This document shows, one piece after another, positions 16,546 through 24,711 of a stretch of 64,000 nucleotides of DNA. Both the position numbers and the translations under genes were made by a program. This DNA is from Sphingopyxis bauzanensis (GTDB taxonomy: Bacteria > Pseudomonadota > Alphaproteobacteria > Sphingomonadales > Sphingomonadaceae), in NCBI RefSeq assembly GCF_002205675.1, contig NZ_NISK01000004.1, positions 248,001 through 312,000 of the forward strand, in the 5' to 3' direction. The notes under the pieces are model-generated. The model saw only the letters and a program-made list of their open reading frames with translations, searched no databases and was not told the DNA's origin. Position 1 is the stretch's first letter; every line of letters starts with the position of its first letter.

Positions 16546-17720
16546 AACCCATACACCAATGTAAACCGTGTCTGCGTATCGACGCTTTCGATGCCCGGCG
16601 GCGGGGTGGTGTCGATCTGCGCCGAATAGGCGATGCGCGCCGATAGCGCTCCGCTAAGCTTGGCGTTGAGAGCGGTCAGGGAGTTGGTCGAGCTGTTCGC
16701 TTCACCGATGATCGTCGAGGCGACCTGCGTCAGCCGCAGGGTCGGCGACAATTGCCATCCAAAATCGAGCCCGCCCAGCGCGGTCAGTTCGCTGTCGCGC
16801 GCGCCGCTGATGAAATCGGTCTGGCGCCACGCCGGGCCGCCCTTCAGGCTCAGCGACATCGTCTTGCCGTCGATCACCTTGTAGCCTAGCCCACCCGACA
16901 CGTTCCAGCGCGTGTCATACCCCAGTATCCGGTCATGCTCCCACCGTCCGAAGCCAAAGCCAAAGGCGCGGTCGCTGATCCGGTACTGCGGCTCAAGCTC
17001 GACCAGATAGCGTTCGACCGACGTCCGCCCGTTGGTGCGTTGATAATCGGCCTGCGCCCGCAATTTATGCGTCCAGTCGATCCCCTGGCGCGACAAGGCC
17101 AGCCCCGCGCTCAGCCCCGCCGATTTTGTGTTGCCGCTGCTCTGCGACGCGCCGATCTGGCCTTCACCCTTCCAGTTCTCCCAGATTTTGGCCGCCGCCA
17201 GCTTCGCGCGCGCCGCCGCCGCCGCTTCGTCCCTCAGCCGCTGGCGTTCGGCGCGATAGGCGACCAGCCGCGCCTCGATTTCCGCCGCGTCATGGGGGTG
17301 GGTATCCATCGCCAGCTTGGCCACCGCCTCGACGTCGGCATCCTTGCCGCTGGCGATCGCGGCGGCGAGCATGTTGCGCACCGGGTCGGCCGGCACGATC
17401 GGCGGATGCCCGCTGCGATAAAAGGCCAGCATCGCGTCGATTTCCCCGACATTGCGCGGGTGGGTCATTCGCGCGAACTTGGCGACGGCTTCGACATCGT
17501 CGTTCTGACCGCTTGCAAAAGCGGCGTCGATCATTGCGCGCACCGCGTCTGGCAACGGCGGATCGAGCGGCACCTGGAAGGTGGGAACCGGATTGGCCAG
17601 CACCGGATCGGCGAGCGCGGGGTTGGGCTGCGGCGGGTTCGCCGGTTCCTGCGCGGCGTGCGCAGGCTGAATTACGAGGGCTAGCAGGCCGATGGCCGCC
17701 GAGCGGGGGAAAGATGCCAT
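16542..17720 (-). CDS. DUF481 outer-membrane beta-barrel protein with N-terminal repeats
   Basis: A 392-residue protein with a signal peptide ending AHA. Residues about 55-145 hold two similar units of roughly 40-50 residues, each with an IASG or FASG, DVEAVAKxA, THP and an EI...RL or EI...ML segment, predicted helical. A Lys/Ala-rich helix follows at about 150-175, then a C-terminal DUF481 barrel of about 210 residues with alternating strand pattern and a terminal Phe (YGF), as in BamA-assembled proteins. DUF481 proteins are salt- or stress-induced outer-membrane proteins of uncertain function. Its stop overlaps that of the VOC gene. Confidence 0.85.
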   Translation of the reverse strand: MASFPRSAAIGLLALVIQPAHAAQEPANPPQPNPALADPVLANPVPTFQVPLDPPLPDAVRAMIDAAFASGQNDDVEAVAKFARMTHPRNVGEIDAMLAFYRSGHPPIVPADPVRNMLAAAIASGKDADVEAVAKLAMDTHPHDAAEIEARLVAYRAERQRLRDEAAAAARAKLAAAKIWENWKGEGQIGASQSSGNTKSAGLSAGLALSRQGIDWTHKLRAQADYQRTNGRTSVERYLVELEPQYRISDRAFGFGFGRWEHDRILGYDTRWNVSGGLGYKVIDGKTMSLSLKGGPAWRQTDFISGARDSELTALGGLDFGWQLSPTLRLTQVASTIIGEANSSTNSLTALNAKLSGALSARIAYSAQIDTTPPPGIESVDTQTRFTLVYGF

Positions 17721-17851
17721 CGAAGAGTCCTTCTCTGGGGAGGCAGAAGCCGGGTTCGTTCGATCATTGGCGCCGCCCTGGCGCGTCCGATGCCTCGCTA
17801 TAGCCCGAAAGAGGCTGGCATTTCCACCCTGCCTCCCCCATTTGCAAACCT

Positions 17852-18127
17852 ATGGTTATAGCCCTCATCGCCATTTTTTGCGCCGGCGTCGGCAATTTCG
17901 CGATGCACCGCGCCTTCATGGAAAGCGACGACCCGCTGATCCAGCAGATGGTTAAACCGCTCGCCGACAAGGCGGGGCCGCACATCACATACATCTTCGA
18001 ATTCCTGCTGCTGGTCGGCGCGATGGCGATCGCGACGCGCGGCTGGTTCACCGCGCTGATGCTCTATGGGCTCTACACGATGTTCAACGCGATGGCGTTC
18101 AGCTGGATCATGCAACGGCGGGATTGA
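17852..18127 (+). CDS. Small membrane protein of unknown function
   Basis: A 91-residue protein with three hydrophobic segments (about 2-18, 45-62 and 66-83) and a charged loop between the first two (FMESDDPLIQQMVKPLADKAG). The C-terminus is basic (MQRRD), suggesting it stays in the cytoplasm. No family recognised, and no clear ribosome binding site precedes the ATG. Divergent from the DUF481 gene (131 bp apart). Confidence 0.6.
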   Translation: MVIALIAIFCAGVGNFAMHRAFMESDDPLIQQMVKPLADKAGPHITYIFEFLLLVGAMAIATRGWFTALMLYGLYTMFNAMAFSWIMQRRD

Positions 18128-18246
18128 GGGGAGCCACTTTCGGCCAGCTTCGGCCATGGCTTGCACTCCATCTTTCCTGAAAGACTAAAGTGTTGCGATG
18201 ACCAGTTGAACCCACGACCCCAAAGCCGACATTGGCAAGGCGGGCT

Positions 18247-19377
18247 TCACGCCGCCCCGTGGAACCACCAGACGCCGTCGCGGTTCTCGCGCTGCACCCG
18301 GCCCTCGACCTCCAGCCGCTTCAGATGCGCCAGCGCTTCGCCGGTCGCCAGCCCCTGATTATGCTCGCCGATCGGTCGGTTGAACAGCAGCGGAAAACTG
18401 TCGACCGCGCGCATCGGCGCCTTCGCCGCGGCCTCGGCCAGATTATAGAGCCGCATGCGATGCTCGTCGCGCAGCGCCATCAGCCGGACGTGGAGCCCCT
18501 TGAACGGCTCGCCATGCGCGGGGCAGACGGTGACGTCGGCGGGAACCGTCGCGAGCAATTTGTCGATCGACGCCAGCCATTCGCCCAGCGGATCGGCGTC
18601 GGGTTCGGTGATGTTGACCGACACGTTCGAACTGATCCGCGGCAGCACCTGATCGCCCGACACCAGCACGCCCTCGCGCTCGTTCCACAGGCACGCATGT
18701 TCGGGGCTATGCCCCGACCCCACCACGACGCGCCATTGATGCACACCAAAACCGAGCCGGTCGCCATCCTCGATCCGCACATAGCTGCGCGGCAGGGTGA
18801 AGATCATCCGCTGGAACATATTCCAGCCGCGCGACCGCTGCGCCTCGATCGCCCCCTCGTCCCAGCCTGCGGCGCGCGATTGCGCCAGCACCTCGTCGGG
18901 GGCGGTTTCGGATGAATCGGCCACGATCGCCCGCGCCGTCAGCATCTCGCCGCGCGTCATCCACAGCTTCACGCCCTGCTTTTTGGCGATCCAGCCGGCC
19001 AGCCCGATATGGTCCGGGTGGAGGTGGGTGCCGATGACCCGCGTGATGCGCTTGCCGTTCAGCGCCCCGGCATAGAGCGCCTTCCACGCGTCGGAACACA
19101 TAGTGAGGCATATGCCGGTATCGACAATCGCGACGCCATCGTCCGCGTCGTCGAGCAGCCAGCTGTTGATATGCCCCAGCGACCCCGGCATCGGGATGCG
19201 CGCCCAGCTGATCCCACCCGCAATGCGGATCGTCTCGCCCGCCCCCGGCGCGGCGTCGCCCCACGGGTAGGTCAGGCCGGCATGGCTGGTCGCGGTAAAA
19301 CTGTCGTCCTGGGTCAGCGAGGCGTCCGGCGAGCCGCTGGCTGCCGGTATATTGTCGTCATCCTGCCCCGATACCAC
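18247..19377 (-). CDS. Metallo-beta-lactamase-fold hydrolase
   Basis: A 376-residue MBL-fold hydrolase. The HxHxDH motif is HLHPDH at 118-123, with further metal ligands in GSGHSPEH (about 236) and SGDQVLP (about 257). A C-terminal winged-helix-like segment (about 310-370) is typical of the LACTB2/ribonuclease-like branch of the family. Substrate unknown; thioesterase or glyoxalase II-type activity is plausible. The start is a GTG at 19377 three bases after the trcR stop, so the two genes form an operon with trcR first. Confidence 0.87.
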   Translation of the reverse strand: MVSGQDDDNIPAASGSPDASLTQDDSFTATSHAGLTYPWGDAAPGAGETIRIAGGISWARIPMPGSLGHINSWLLDDADDGVAIVDTGICLTMCSDAWKALYAGALNGKRITRVIGTHLHPDHIGLAGWIAKKQGVKLWMTRGEMLTARAIVADSSETAPDEVLAQSRAAGWDEGAIEAQRSRGWNMFQRMIFTLPRSYVRIEDGDRLGFGVHQWRVVVGSGHSPEHACLWNEREGVLVSGDQVLPRISSNVSVNITEPDADPLGEWLASIDKLLATVPADVTVCPAHGEPFKGLHVRLMALRDEHRMRLYNLAEAAAKAPMRAVDSFPLLFNRPIGEHNQGLATGEALAHLKRLEVEGRVQRENRDGVWWFHGAA

Positions 19378-19380
19378 GCG

Positions 19381-20055
19381 TCAGTCTGCCGCCGCGTCGC
19401 TTGCGGTTTCAGCCGCCTCTTCGGCCGCACGCGCTTCGTTCGCGGCGGTACGTTCGGCGCGCAGCTCTTCGAGCAACGCTTCGCGGTCGCCTTCGAAGCG
19501 GTTGTCGGTCGGCGCTTCAATCCCTGCCTTTTTCGCCGCCTTGGCGACCAGCGCGTCGAGTTCGCGCTGCGAGCACAGGCCCAGCGTCACCGGATCCTTG
19601 GCGACGATATTGGCGCTATTCCAATGGCTGCGGTCGCGGATCGCGCCGATCGTGTTGCGGGTGGTGCCGATCAGCTTGCCGATCGCGCCGTCCGAAACCT
19701 CGGGGTGGTTCTTCAGGATCCACGCGATGCCATCGGGCTTGTCCTGGCGCTTGCTGACCGGGGTGTAGCGCGGACCGCGGGTGCGGCGGATCGTGTCCTG
19801 CGCCTGCTTGCTCATCTTGAGCTTGTAGTTCGGGTCGTTCTGACCCTTTTCGATTTCTTCCATCGACAGTTCGTGCGCGCGGACGGGATCGCGGCCGGTA
19901 TATTTGGTCGCGGCGGTCTCGTCGGCGATCGCCTGCACTTCCAGGATGTGGATGCCGCAATATTCGGCGATCTGGATAAAGGTCAGGCCGGTGTTGTCGA
20001 CCAGCCAAGCGGCGGTCGCATGCGGCATCAGCGGGGTGGCGTCGGCGGTGGCCAT
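19381..20055 (-). CDS. trcR: Cell-cycle transcriptional regulator TrcR (DUF1013)
   Basis: A 224-residue member of DUF1013, an alphaproteobacteria-restricted family named TrcR from Caulobacter cell-cycle work. The conserved core runs from PLMPHATAAWLVDNTGLTFIQIAEYCG near the N-terminus through the KQAQDTIRRTRGPRYTP and PDGIAWILKNHPE segments to an Ala/Glu-rich C-terminal helix (about 180-224). The segment at about 15-35 looks like a helix-turn-helix. The start at 20055 has GGAG eight bases upstream; the longer frame to 20148 runs through a hairpin and is rejected. Probable DNA-binding regulator. The MBL hydrolase follows. Confidence 0.88.
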   Translation of the reverse strand: MATADATPLMPHATAAWLVDNTGLTFIQIAEYCGIHILEVQAIADETAATKYTGRDPVRAHELSMEEIEKGQNDPNYKLKMSKQAQDTIRRTRGPRYTPVSKRQDKPDGIAWILKNHPEVSDGAIGKLIGTTRNTIGAIRDRSHWNSANIVAKDPVTLGLCSQRELDALVAKAAKKAGIEAPTDNRFEGDREALLEELRAERTAANEARAAEEAAETASDAAAD

Positions 20056-20070
20056 GGCGATTTCTCCAAG

Positions 20071-20105
20071 CGGAAATAATAAGGGCCGCCCCTCGCGGGG
20101 CGGCC
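20071..20105 (-). terminator. Hairpin with T-rich tail just upstream of trcR
   Basis: Arms GGCCGCCCC and GGGGCGGCC (20084-20105, loop TCGC) form a 9-bp perfect stem. In the minus direction it is followed by TTATTATTT, which ends only a few bases before the trcR ribosome binding site. It probably terminates the upstream lipoprotein/oxidoreductase transcript, but the position would also suit an attenuator in a trcR leader. Confidence 0.65.
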
Positions 20106-20207
20106 AGACATTGGACGCGGCTGTAAACCCTGCTGCGCACAAGGGCAAGAGGCGGAATCTCAGGGGTTCATTGCCGGGGGATCCGGCTGGGTATCACGCG
20201 GCCAGCG

Positions 20208-20774
20208 TTACGGACCGCACTGCCACAGCCCGGCGATGACACGCCGCGCGCCGTCGGCCCGATTCAGCGTCAGCGTTGCGGGACGCGGCGGCGATTCGCC
20301 GCCACCTTGCGCCGCACCGGTCAGCGCCACGCGAAGCTGCAGGCCTTCGGAGAAAAAATTGGCGCCATCGACCATCGCATCATAGCCGCCGGTCACCGCA
20401 ATCGGTGCGATCGTATCGCCAACCTTGACGATTCCGCGCGCCGGGTCTTGCGTCGCGACATTGCCCTTGGCGAACAGGATCGGCGGCGTCGCCGCATCGG
20501 CGGCAAAGCTGCACCCCAGCTCGCCCTTCAGCCGCGCGCCGACCAAATCGGCTTCGCCAAGCGCCGCCAGCTCGATGGGCGTCCCGTCACCACCGCGCGT
20601 CGGCTCGTCGGCCGGCTGGATTTGGGGCAGTCCGCCATTGGCGGCCGCACCGCTGCTTTTGTCGGACGTCGCCGTCGATGCCTCATTGTCCGACGGCGAT
20701 GAACAAGCGGCCAGAGAAAATGCGATGGCGGCAACAGGAACGAACAACGCCCGCATGGGGTTCGGCAAATTCAT
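20208..20774 (-). CDS. Lipoprotein of unknown function
   Basis: A 188-residue predicted lipoprotein: hydrophobic signal MRALFVPVAAIAFSLAAC with the lipobox LAAC, then a Ser/Asp/Thr-rich linker (about 25-55) and a C-terminal domain of about 120 residues containing two Cys (GCSF and the final WQCGP) that may form a disulfide. No family recognised. AAGGA lies about 13 bases before the ATG at 20774. A longer frame to 20972 is antisense to the next gene region and rejected. It follows the quinone oxidoreductase gene by 65 bp on the same strand. Confidence 0.72.
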   Translation of the reverse strand: MNLPNPMRALFVPVAAIAFSLAACSSPSDNEASTATSDKSSGAAANGGLPQIQPADEPTRGGDGTPIELAALGEADLVGARLKGELGCSFAADAATPPILFAKGNVATQDPARGIVKVGDTIAPIAVTGGYDAMVDGANFFSEGLQLRVALTGAAQGGGESPPRPATLTLNRADGARRVIAGLWQCGP

Positions 20775-20839
20775 TTGAGGGAATATCCTTATGGTCAGCT
20801 TGCTTAGCAAACCGCCAGGCCCCTCTTTCGTTCCGCCGA

Positions 20840-21820
20840 TCACCTGACCGCCAGCACAATCTTCCCGACATGCTCGCCCGCCTGCATGCGCGCGTGCGCG
20901 GCGCTGGCGTCGGCGAGCGGGAAAATCTGGTCCATCGCCGGCTTCCACCCGCCCTCGGCCAGCCGCGGCCACAAGGTGCGGTGGATTTCGTCCGCCAGCG
21001 CCGCCTTAAAGTCGGTGCTGCGCGCCCGCAGCGTCGATCCGGTCATCGTCAGCCGCCGCCGCATCAGCTGGCTGATGTCGATCTCGACCTTCGCGCCGCG
21101 CTGGAACGCGATGGTGACGTGGCGGCCATCTTCGGCAAGACAGTCCAGGTTGCGGCGCACATAATCGCCTCCGACCATGTCGAGCACCGCATCAACGCCC
21201 TCGCCGCCCGTGAACGCCTTGACCGCTCCGACATAATCCTCGCTCGAATAATCGACCGCCAGATCGGCGCCGAGCGCCGTAGCAGCAGCACATTTAGCGG
21301 CACTGCCGCACGTCACGATGATCTTGATGTCGAACAGCTTGCACAAACCGATCGCGGTGGTGCCGATGCCGCTAGTGCCGCCGTGGACCAGCACCGTCTC
21401 TCCCTCAGCGATCCACGCGCGTTCGAACAGATTGTGCCACACGGTGAACACCGTTTCGGGCAGCGCCGCCGCCTCGACCATCGAAAAGCCCTTCGGCACC
21501 GGCAGGCAGCTGCCCACCGGCGCGGTGCAATATTCGGCGTAGCCACCGCCCGCGACCAGCGCACACATCGCCTGCCCCAGCAATTCGTGATCGCCGCCCG
21601 GGCCGACCGCGACAATCGTCCCCGCGATCTCTAGCCCCGGCAGGTCGGATGCCCCCGGCGGCGGCGGATAAAAACCCATACGTTGCAGCACATCGGGGCG
21701 GTTGACCCCCGCGGCGGCGACGCGGATCAGCACCTCGCCCGGCCCCGGCTGCGGAACCGGGCGCTGCTGCGGCACCAGGACTTCGGGTCCGCCGGGTGCA
21801 CTGATGGCGATCGCGGTCAT
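20840..21820 (-). CDS. NAD(P)H quinone oxidoreductase, PIG3/zeta-crystallin type MDR
   Basis: A 326-residue zinc-free medium-chain reductase. Features in order: GGPEVL near the N-terminus, GVNRPDVLQRMGFYPPPPGASDLPGLEIAG (about 48-75), the HGGTSGIGTTAI nucleotide-binding loop near 140 and the VLDMVGG segment near 215. No Cys/His zinc site is seen. It should reduce quinones with NADPH. I prefer the ATG at 21820, where homologues begin (MTAIAI), over a GTG at 21856; neither has a strong RBS. Divergent from the DUF1192 gene. Confidence 0.87.
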   Translation of the reverse strand: MTAIAISAPGGPEVLVPQQRPVPQPGPGEVLIRVAAAGVNRPDVLQRMGFYPPPPGASDLPGLEIAGTIVAVGPGGDHELLGQAMCALVAGGGYAEYCTAPVGSCLPVPKGFSMVEAAALPETVFTVWHNLFERAWIAEGETVLVHGGTSGIGTTAIGLCKLFDIKIIVTCGSAAKCAAATALGADLAVDYSSEDYVGAVKAFTGGEGVDAVLDMVGGDYVRRNLDCLAEDGRHVTIAFQRGAKVEIDISQLMRRRLTMTGSTLRARSTDFKAALADEIHRTLWPRLAEGGWKPAMDQIFPLADASAAHARMQAGEHVGKIVLAVR

Positions 21821-21938
21821 GCTCGCTGGCAGGCTGGTCACGTTGATTTTCCCCACATTTTACTTCGCCCTACGGCCACCTTATTGACAGCGTGGCGCAC
21901 CGGGTCAACAGTCGCGAGGCTGTTCAGGAGGAACCGCC

Positions 21939-22136
21939 ATGGACGATGACGACCTTCCCCGCCGCCGCGACGATGTTCTCGCGGCGCTGACCCGGCAACC
22001 GCTCGACCCGCTGTCGGTGAGCGAACTCGATGACCGTATCGCGACGCTCGAGACCGAAATCGAACGTATCAAGGCGCACCGCGCCGCCGCGACGAGCCAC
22101 AAGGCGATCGCGGACGCGCTGTTCAAAAAGGGGTAA
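21939..22136 (+). CDS. DUF1192 family protein
   Basis: A 65-residue protein with the family pattern: an acidic/basic N-terminus, the LTRQPLDPLSVSELDDRIATLETEIERIKA-like core (about 17-46, mostly a coiled coil with leucine/isoleucine heptads) and a short basic tail. Found in alphaproteobacteria; function unknown. CAGGAGG with six bases to the ATG is a strong ribosome binding site. The neighbouring quinone oxidoreductase and trcR are frequent companions in sphingomonads (from memory, not checked here). Confidence 0.85.
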   Translation: MDDDDLPRRRDDVLAALTRQPLDPLSVSELDDRIATLETEIERIKAHRAAATSHKAIADALFKKG

Positions 22137-22166
22137 GGCGGCGCACTTGACGCCCGTTCCGCTCAT

Positions 22167-22253
22167 CCGTTCGACCTGAGCTTGTCGAAGGGCCGTTCTT
22201 TCCCTTCCGCGTCGGGAAGAAGGACGGTGCTTCGATAAACTCAGCACGAACGG
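22167..22253. repeat. REP-like palindromic repeat, family B copy 1
   Basis: An imperfect inverted repeat of about 87 bp. The left arm (CCGTTCGACCTGAGCTTGTC...) pairs with the right arm (...AAACTCAGCACGAACGG). A second copy lies at 23852-23939. The two copies bracket the HerA-like gene. This is the chromosomal repeat type that, when translated, gives AELVEAPF and PFDKLRAN peptides. Confidence 0.85.
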
Positions 22254-22286
22254 TTTAAATGACAGCCGCGGCGACGAGAGGATCGC

Positions 22287-23759
22287 CTATTCCGCCTCGG
22301 TACTCAGCCCCAACTCGGGAATACCGATCGACCGCCGCCCCCCGAAATCGGATCGCACCACGATCGCGCCCTGCTTTTCCATATATTCCACCAGCCGCCG
22401 GATGCGCCCCGGCGAGTGACTGCCATAAGCACGCCCCAGCACATCGTCGTCGGGACAGGGTTCGCCGTCGATCGCCGCACGCGCAATCTGTAAAAACGGC
22501 GCGAGCATATCGTCGGGCAGCCGCTCGGCGACGCGCAATGCCTCCGCCCAGCGTGGCTCCGCCGGGTCGAACACCCCGCCCTTGGCCAGCGCAAAGCGGC
22601 GCCGAAACGCCGCGAGATCGAGCGGCACCTTCTTCAGCTTCGCCATCCGGCAGCGCACCGAAAAATCCTGATACAAAAAGGCTTCGGGCTGAAACGCGCT
22701 GTCGGGGTCGGCCAGCATCTCTGCGAGCATCGCGACCACCACCGCGTCGCTCTGCTCGGCCTCTTGGACCGCGGCGACGATGTCGAGCACCACCGGGGCG
22801 TCGCGGTCTTCGTGCAGTCCCTCGACCGCTGCAATGCGATCGAGCACCTCGCTCGCCGCGACCGGCTCGGGCTCGGGCGCGAACATCCGCGGCGCCACCG
22901 GTGCTTCCATCTCGGTGAACAGCATCGATCGCATGTCGGCGCCGCCCGCCACCGGCAGCGGCATCAGGCTGTGCGTCCCCATCCGCGTCGCGGTCTGCGT
23001 CGCGCCGATACGGATGCTGAGTGGGCGGCGCGAAATCGCCGGACCGAGCCCCAGGAAATGCCCGCGCTCCAGATCGCGGATCGCCTCGGCCTGCCGCCGC
23101 TCCATGCCGAGCAGGTCGGCGGCGCGCGCCATGTCGATGTCCAGGAACGTGCGCCCCATCAGGAAATTGCTCGCCTCGGCCGCGACATTCTTCGCCAGTT
23201 TCGCCAGTCGCTGCGTCGCGATCGCCCCCGCCAGCCCGCGCTTGCGCCCGCGGCACATCAGGTTCGTCATCGCCGACAGGCTGGCGCGGCGGACGGTGTC
23301 GGACACGTCGCCCGCGACGCTCGGCGCAAACATCTGCGCCTCGTCAACCACCACCAGCGCCGGAAACCAATGCTCGCGCGGCGCATCGAACAGCGCGTTC
23401 AGGAACGCCGCGGCGCAGGTCATCTGCGCCTCGATGTCGAGCGATTCGAGGCTGAGCACGATCGACGCGCGATGTTCGCGAATGCGCGCCCCCATCGCCG
23501 CAATCTCGCGCTCATTATAATCGCCGCCGTTGATCACGACATGGCTGTACGCATCGGCCAGCGTCACGAAATCGCCCTCGGGATCGATCACGATCTGCTG
23601 AACCAGCACGGCGCTTTCCTCTAGGATGCGGCGCAGCAGATGCGACTTGCCCGACCCTGAATTGCCCTGGACAAGCAGCCGTGTCGCCAGCAGCTCCTGC
23701 ACGTCGATGCGCACGCTCTGCCCCGCGGCGTCGGTCCCGATGTCGATGCTGGTCTTCAC
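22287..23759 (-). CDS. HerA-like ATPase (DUF87/FtsK-HerA superfamily)
   Basis: A 490-residue P-loop ATPase of the HerA/DUF87 type. The Walker A GNSGSGKS lies at 32-39, a Walker B-like VVVDEAQMF about 110 residues later, and an arginine-finger-like RRASLSAMTNLMCRGRKRGL follows. HerA proteins are hexameric DNA pumps; no nurA-type nuclease is adjacent, so the role is open. I start at the GTG at 23759 (AGGG eight bases upstream), where homology begins. An ATG at 23834 is an alternative. The still longer frame to 23972 translates repeat DNA (ELVEAPFF, PFDKLRAN) and is certainly wrong. Confidence 0.82.
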   Translation of the reverse strand: MKTSIDIGTDAAGQSVRIDVQELLATRLLVQGNSGSGKSHLLRRILEESAVLVQQIVIDPEGDFVTLADAYSHVVINGGDYNEREIAAMGARIREHRASIVLSLESLDIEAQMTCAAAFLNALFDAPREHWFPALVVVDEAQMFAPSVAGDVSDTVRRASLSAMTNLMCRGRKRGLAGAIATQRLAKLAKNVAAEASNFLMGRTFLDIDMARAADLLGMERRQAEAIRDLERGHFLGLGPAISRRPLSIRIGATQTATRMGTHSLMPLPVAGGADMRSMLFTEMEAPVAPRMFAPEPEPVAASEVLDRIAAVEGLHEDRDAPVVLDIVAAVQEAEQSDAVVVAMLAEMLADPDSAFQPEAFLYQDFSVRCRMAKLKKVPLDLAAFRRRFALAKGGVFDPAEPRWAEALRVAERLPDDMLAPFLQIARAAIDGEPCPDDDVLGRAYGSHSPGRIRRLVEYMEKQGAIVVRSDFGGRRSIGIPELGLSTEAE

Positions 23760-23851
23760 AGGCGCCGCCCTATCGGGCGACCGTATGAATGACAACCGAG
23801 CCGGGTTCGGGCGAGCCGATTTTTCCTCAGGCATATTGCAAACCCATAAGT

Positions 23852-23939
23852 CGTTTGCCCTGAGCTTGTCGAAGGGCCGCTCTTTCTCTCGGCGTCGCAG
23901 GAAGAAGAACGGTGCTTCGACAAGCTCAGCACGAACGGG
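23852..23939. repeat. REP-like palindromic repeat, family B copy 2
   Basis: Second copy of the 22167-22253 repeat, with arms containing TGAGCTTGTCGAAGGGCCG and CTTCGACAAGCTCAGCACG. It sits just upstream of the HerA-like gene and inside the spurious N-terminal extension of its reading frame. Confidence 0.85.
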
Positions 23940-24000
23940 TCTGGGGATGTGTTCGACGGGACAACTTGCCAATCGAGCAAATCAAGCCAAAAGAACCTCC

Positions 24001-24270
24001 ATGGATTTCGACGACCAACTCCGCCGCTATTTTGGCACCGCCGACCTGTCGGCGATCCACCCCGAGGCGCACGCTTCAGGCACCGAACGCATGCGCGTCG
24101 ACTTCGGCTTAGAGGCCAACCCCGGCCGCCGCTTCGCTTTATGGACGCTGATGTACATGCTCGGCGTGGCGCCCGCTCTCGATGTCGCGTTCAAGGATGA
24201 AGGCGAGCGCAACACCGCGCGCGACTTCATGGATATGGTGGATAAAGCGGGTGAAGGGGACGGCGGCTAA
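24001..24270 (+). CDS. Conserved small hypothetical protein
   Basis: An 89-residue acidic protein beginning MDFDDQLRRYFGTADLSAI. It has no signal peptide. A central segment FGLEANPGRRFALWTLMYMLG and the end FKDEGERNTARDFMDMVDKAG suggest a compact helical fold. The pattern is shared among sphingomonads as a hypothetical family in my memory, but no function is known. The ATG at 24001 is preceded only by a weak AGAAC; a longer frame from 23626 crosses repeat DNA and is rejected. Confidence 0.65.
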   Translation: MDFDDQLRRYFGTADLSAIHPEAHASGTERMRVDFGLEANPGRRFALWTLMYMLGVAPALDVAFKDEGERNTARDFMDMVDKAGEGDGG

Positions 24271-24284
24271 CGACCAAAACTAGC

Positions 24285-24370
24285 CGCCGCGCAGGCAGGG
24301 GCCGCTGCGGTCTACGCTACGACGCAGAAAGAGGCTGATGACGGCCCCGCCTTCGCGACGGCGACGACTA
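24285..24370. repeat. GC-rich palindromic repeat, family A copy 1
   Basis: About 86 bp with the core GGGGCCGCTG...TACGC...GACGC...GCCCCGCC. A related copy lies at 61781-61869. Both are in intergenic DNA after a gene end. Confidence 0.6.
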
Positions 24371-24711
24371 TTGGTGATGACCTTCATCCACCCGGAAGCC
24401 GAAATCAAAAAAGCGCTTTCCTACAAAATTACACCCGCAAAGGCTGCCACAGTCATAGATCACCGATCTTCCGCCGACGCGCATCCCCGCCCCCATGCGG
24501 GGTCGTTGTATCGATAAGTTTGACAACTTCGGATGAAAGCTGCGCGAGCGCGAACGAAAATATCAACTTTCCCTTAACCATACTGCAACCCCGTCATCGT
24601 AATTTCACAAACGCCATCCGCTTTTCCCTTGCAGGGCGGCGGCGGCATCGCCACCTTGTGTTCCTAGGGGCCGCCTCTCTCCCCCGGCGGGCCTCGCAAG
24701 GAGAAAAGTCC
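24371..24711. other. Gene-free region upstream of clpA
   Basis: About 340 bp without a credible gene, noticeably less GC-rich than its surroundings. It must hold the clpA promoter. A reading frame in phase with clpA opens at 24520, but its first 64 codons lack a protein-like pattern. I see no convincing heat-shock promoter; a TTAACCAT motif at about 24574 is half of a CtrA-type site only. Confidence 0.5.

Noticed and set aside
22141-23945. An insertion sequence around the HerA-like gene because of flanking repeats
   Set aside because: No transposase, no target-site duplication noticed, and the repeats are each individually palindromic, like REP elements.
24574-24581. CtrA site TTAACCAT before clpA
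   Set aside because: Only one half-site is present; the second TTAA at seven-base spacing is missing.
24520-24711. In-frame N-terminal extension of ClpA
   Set aside because: No family similarity, no RBS at its start, while AAGGAG precedes the internal ATG at 24712.
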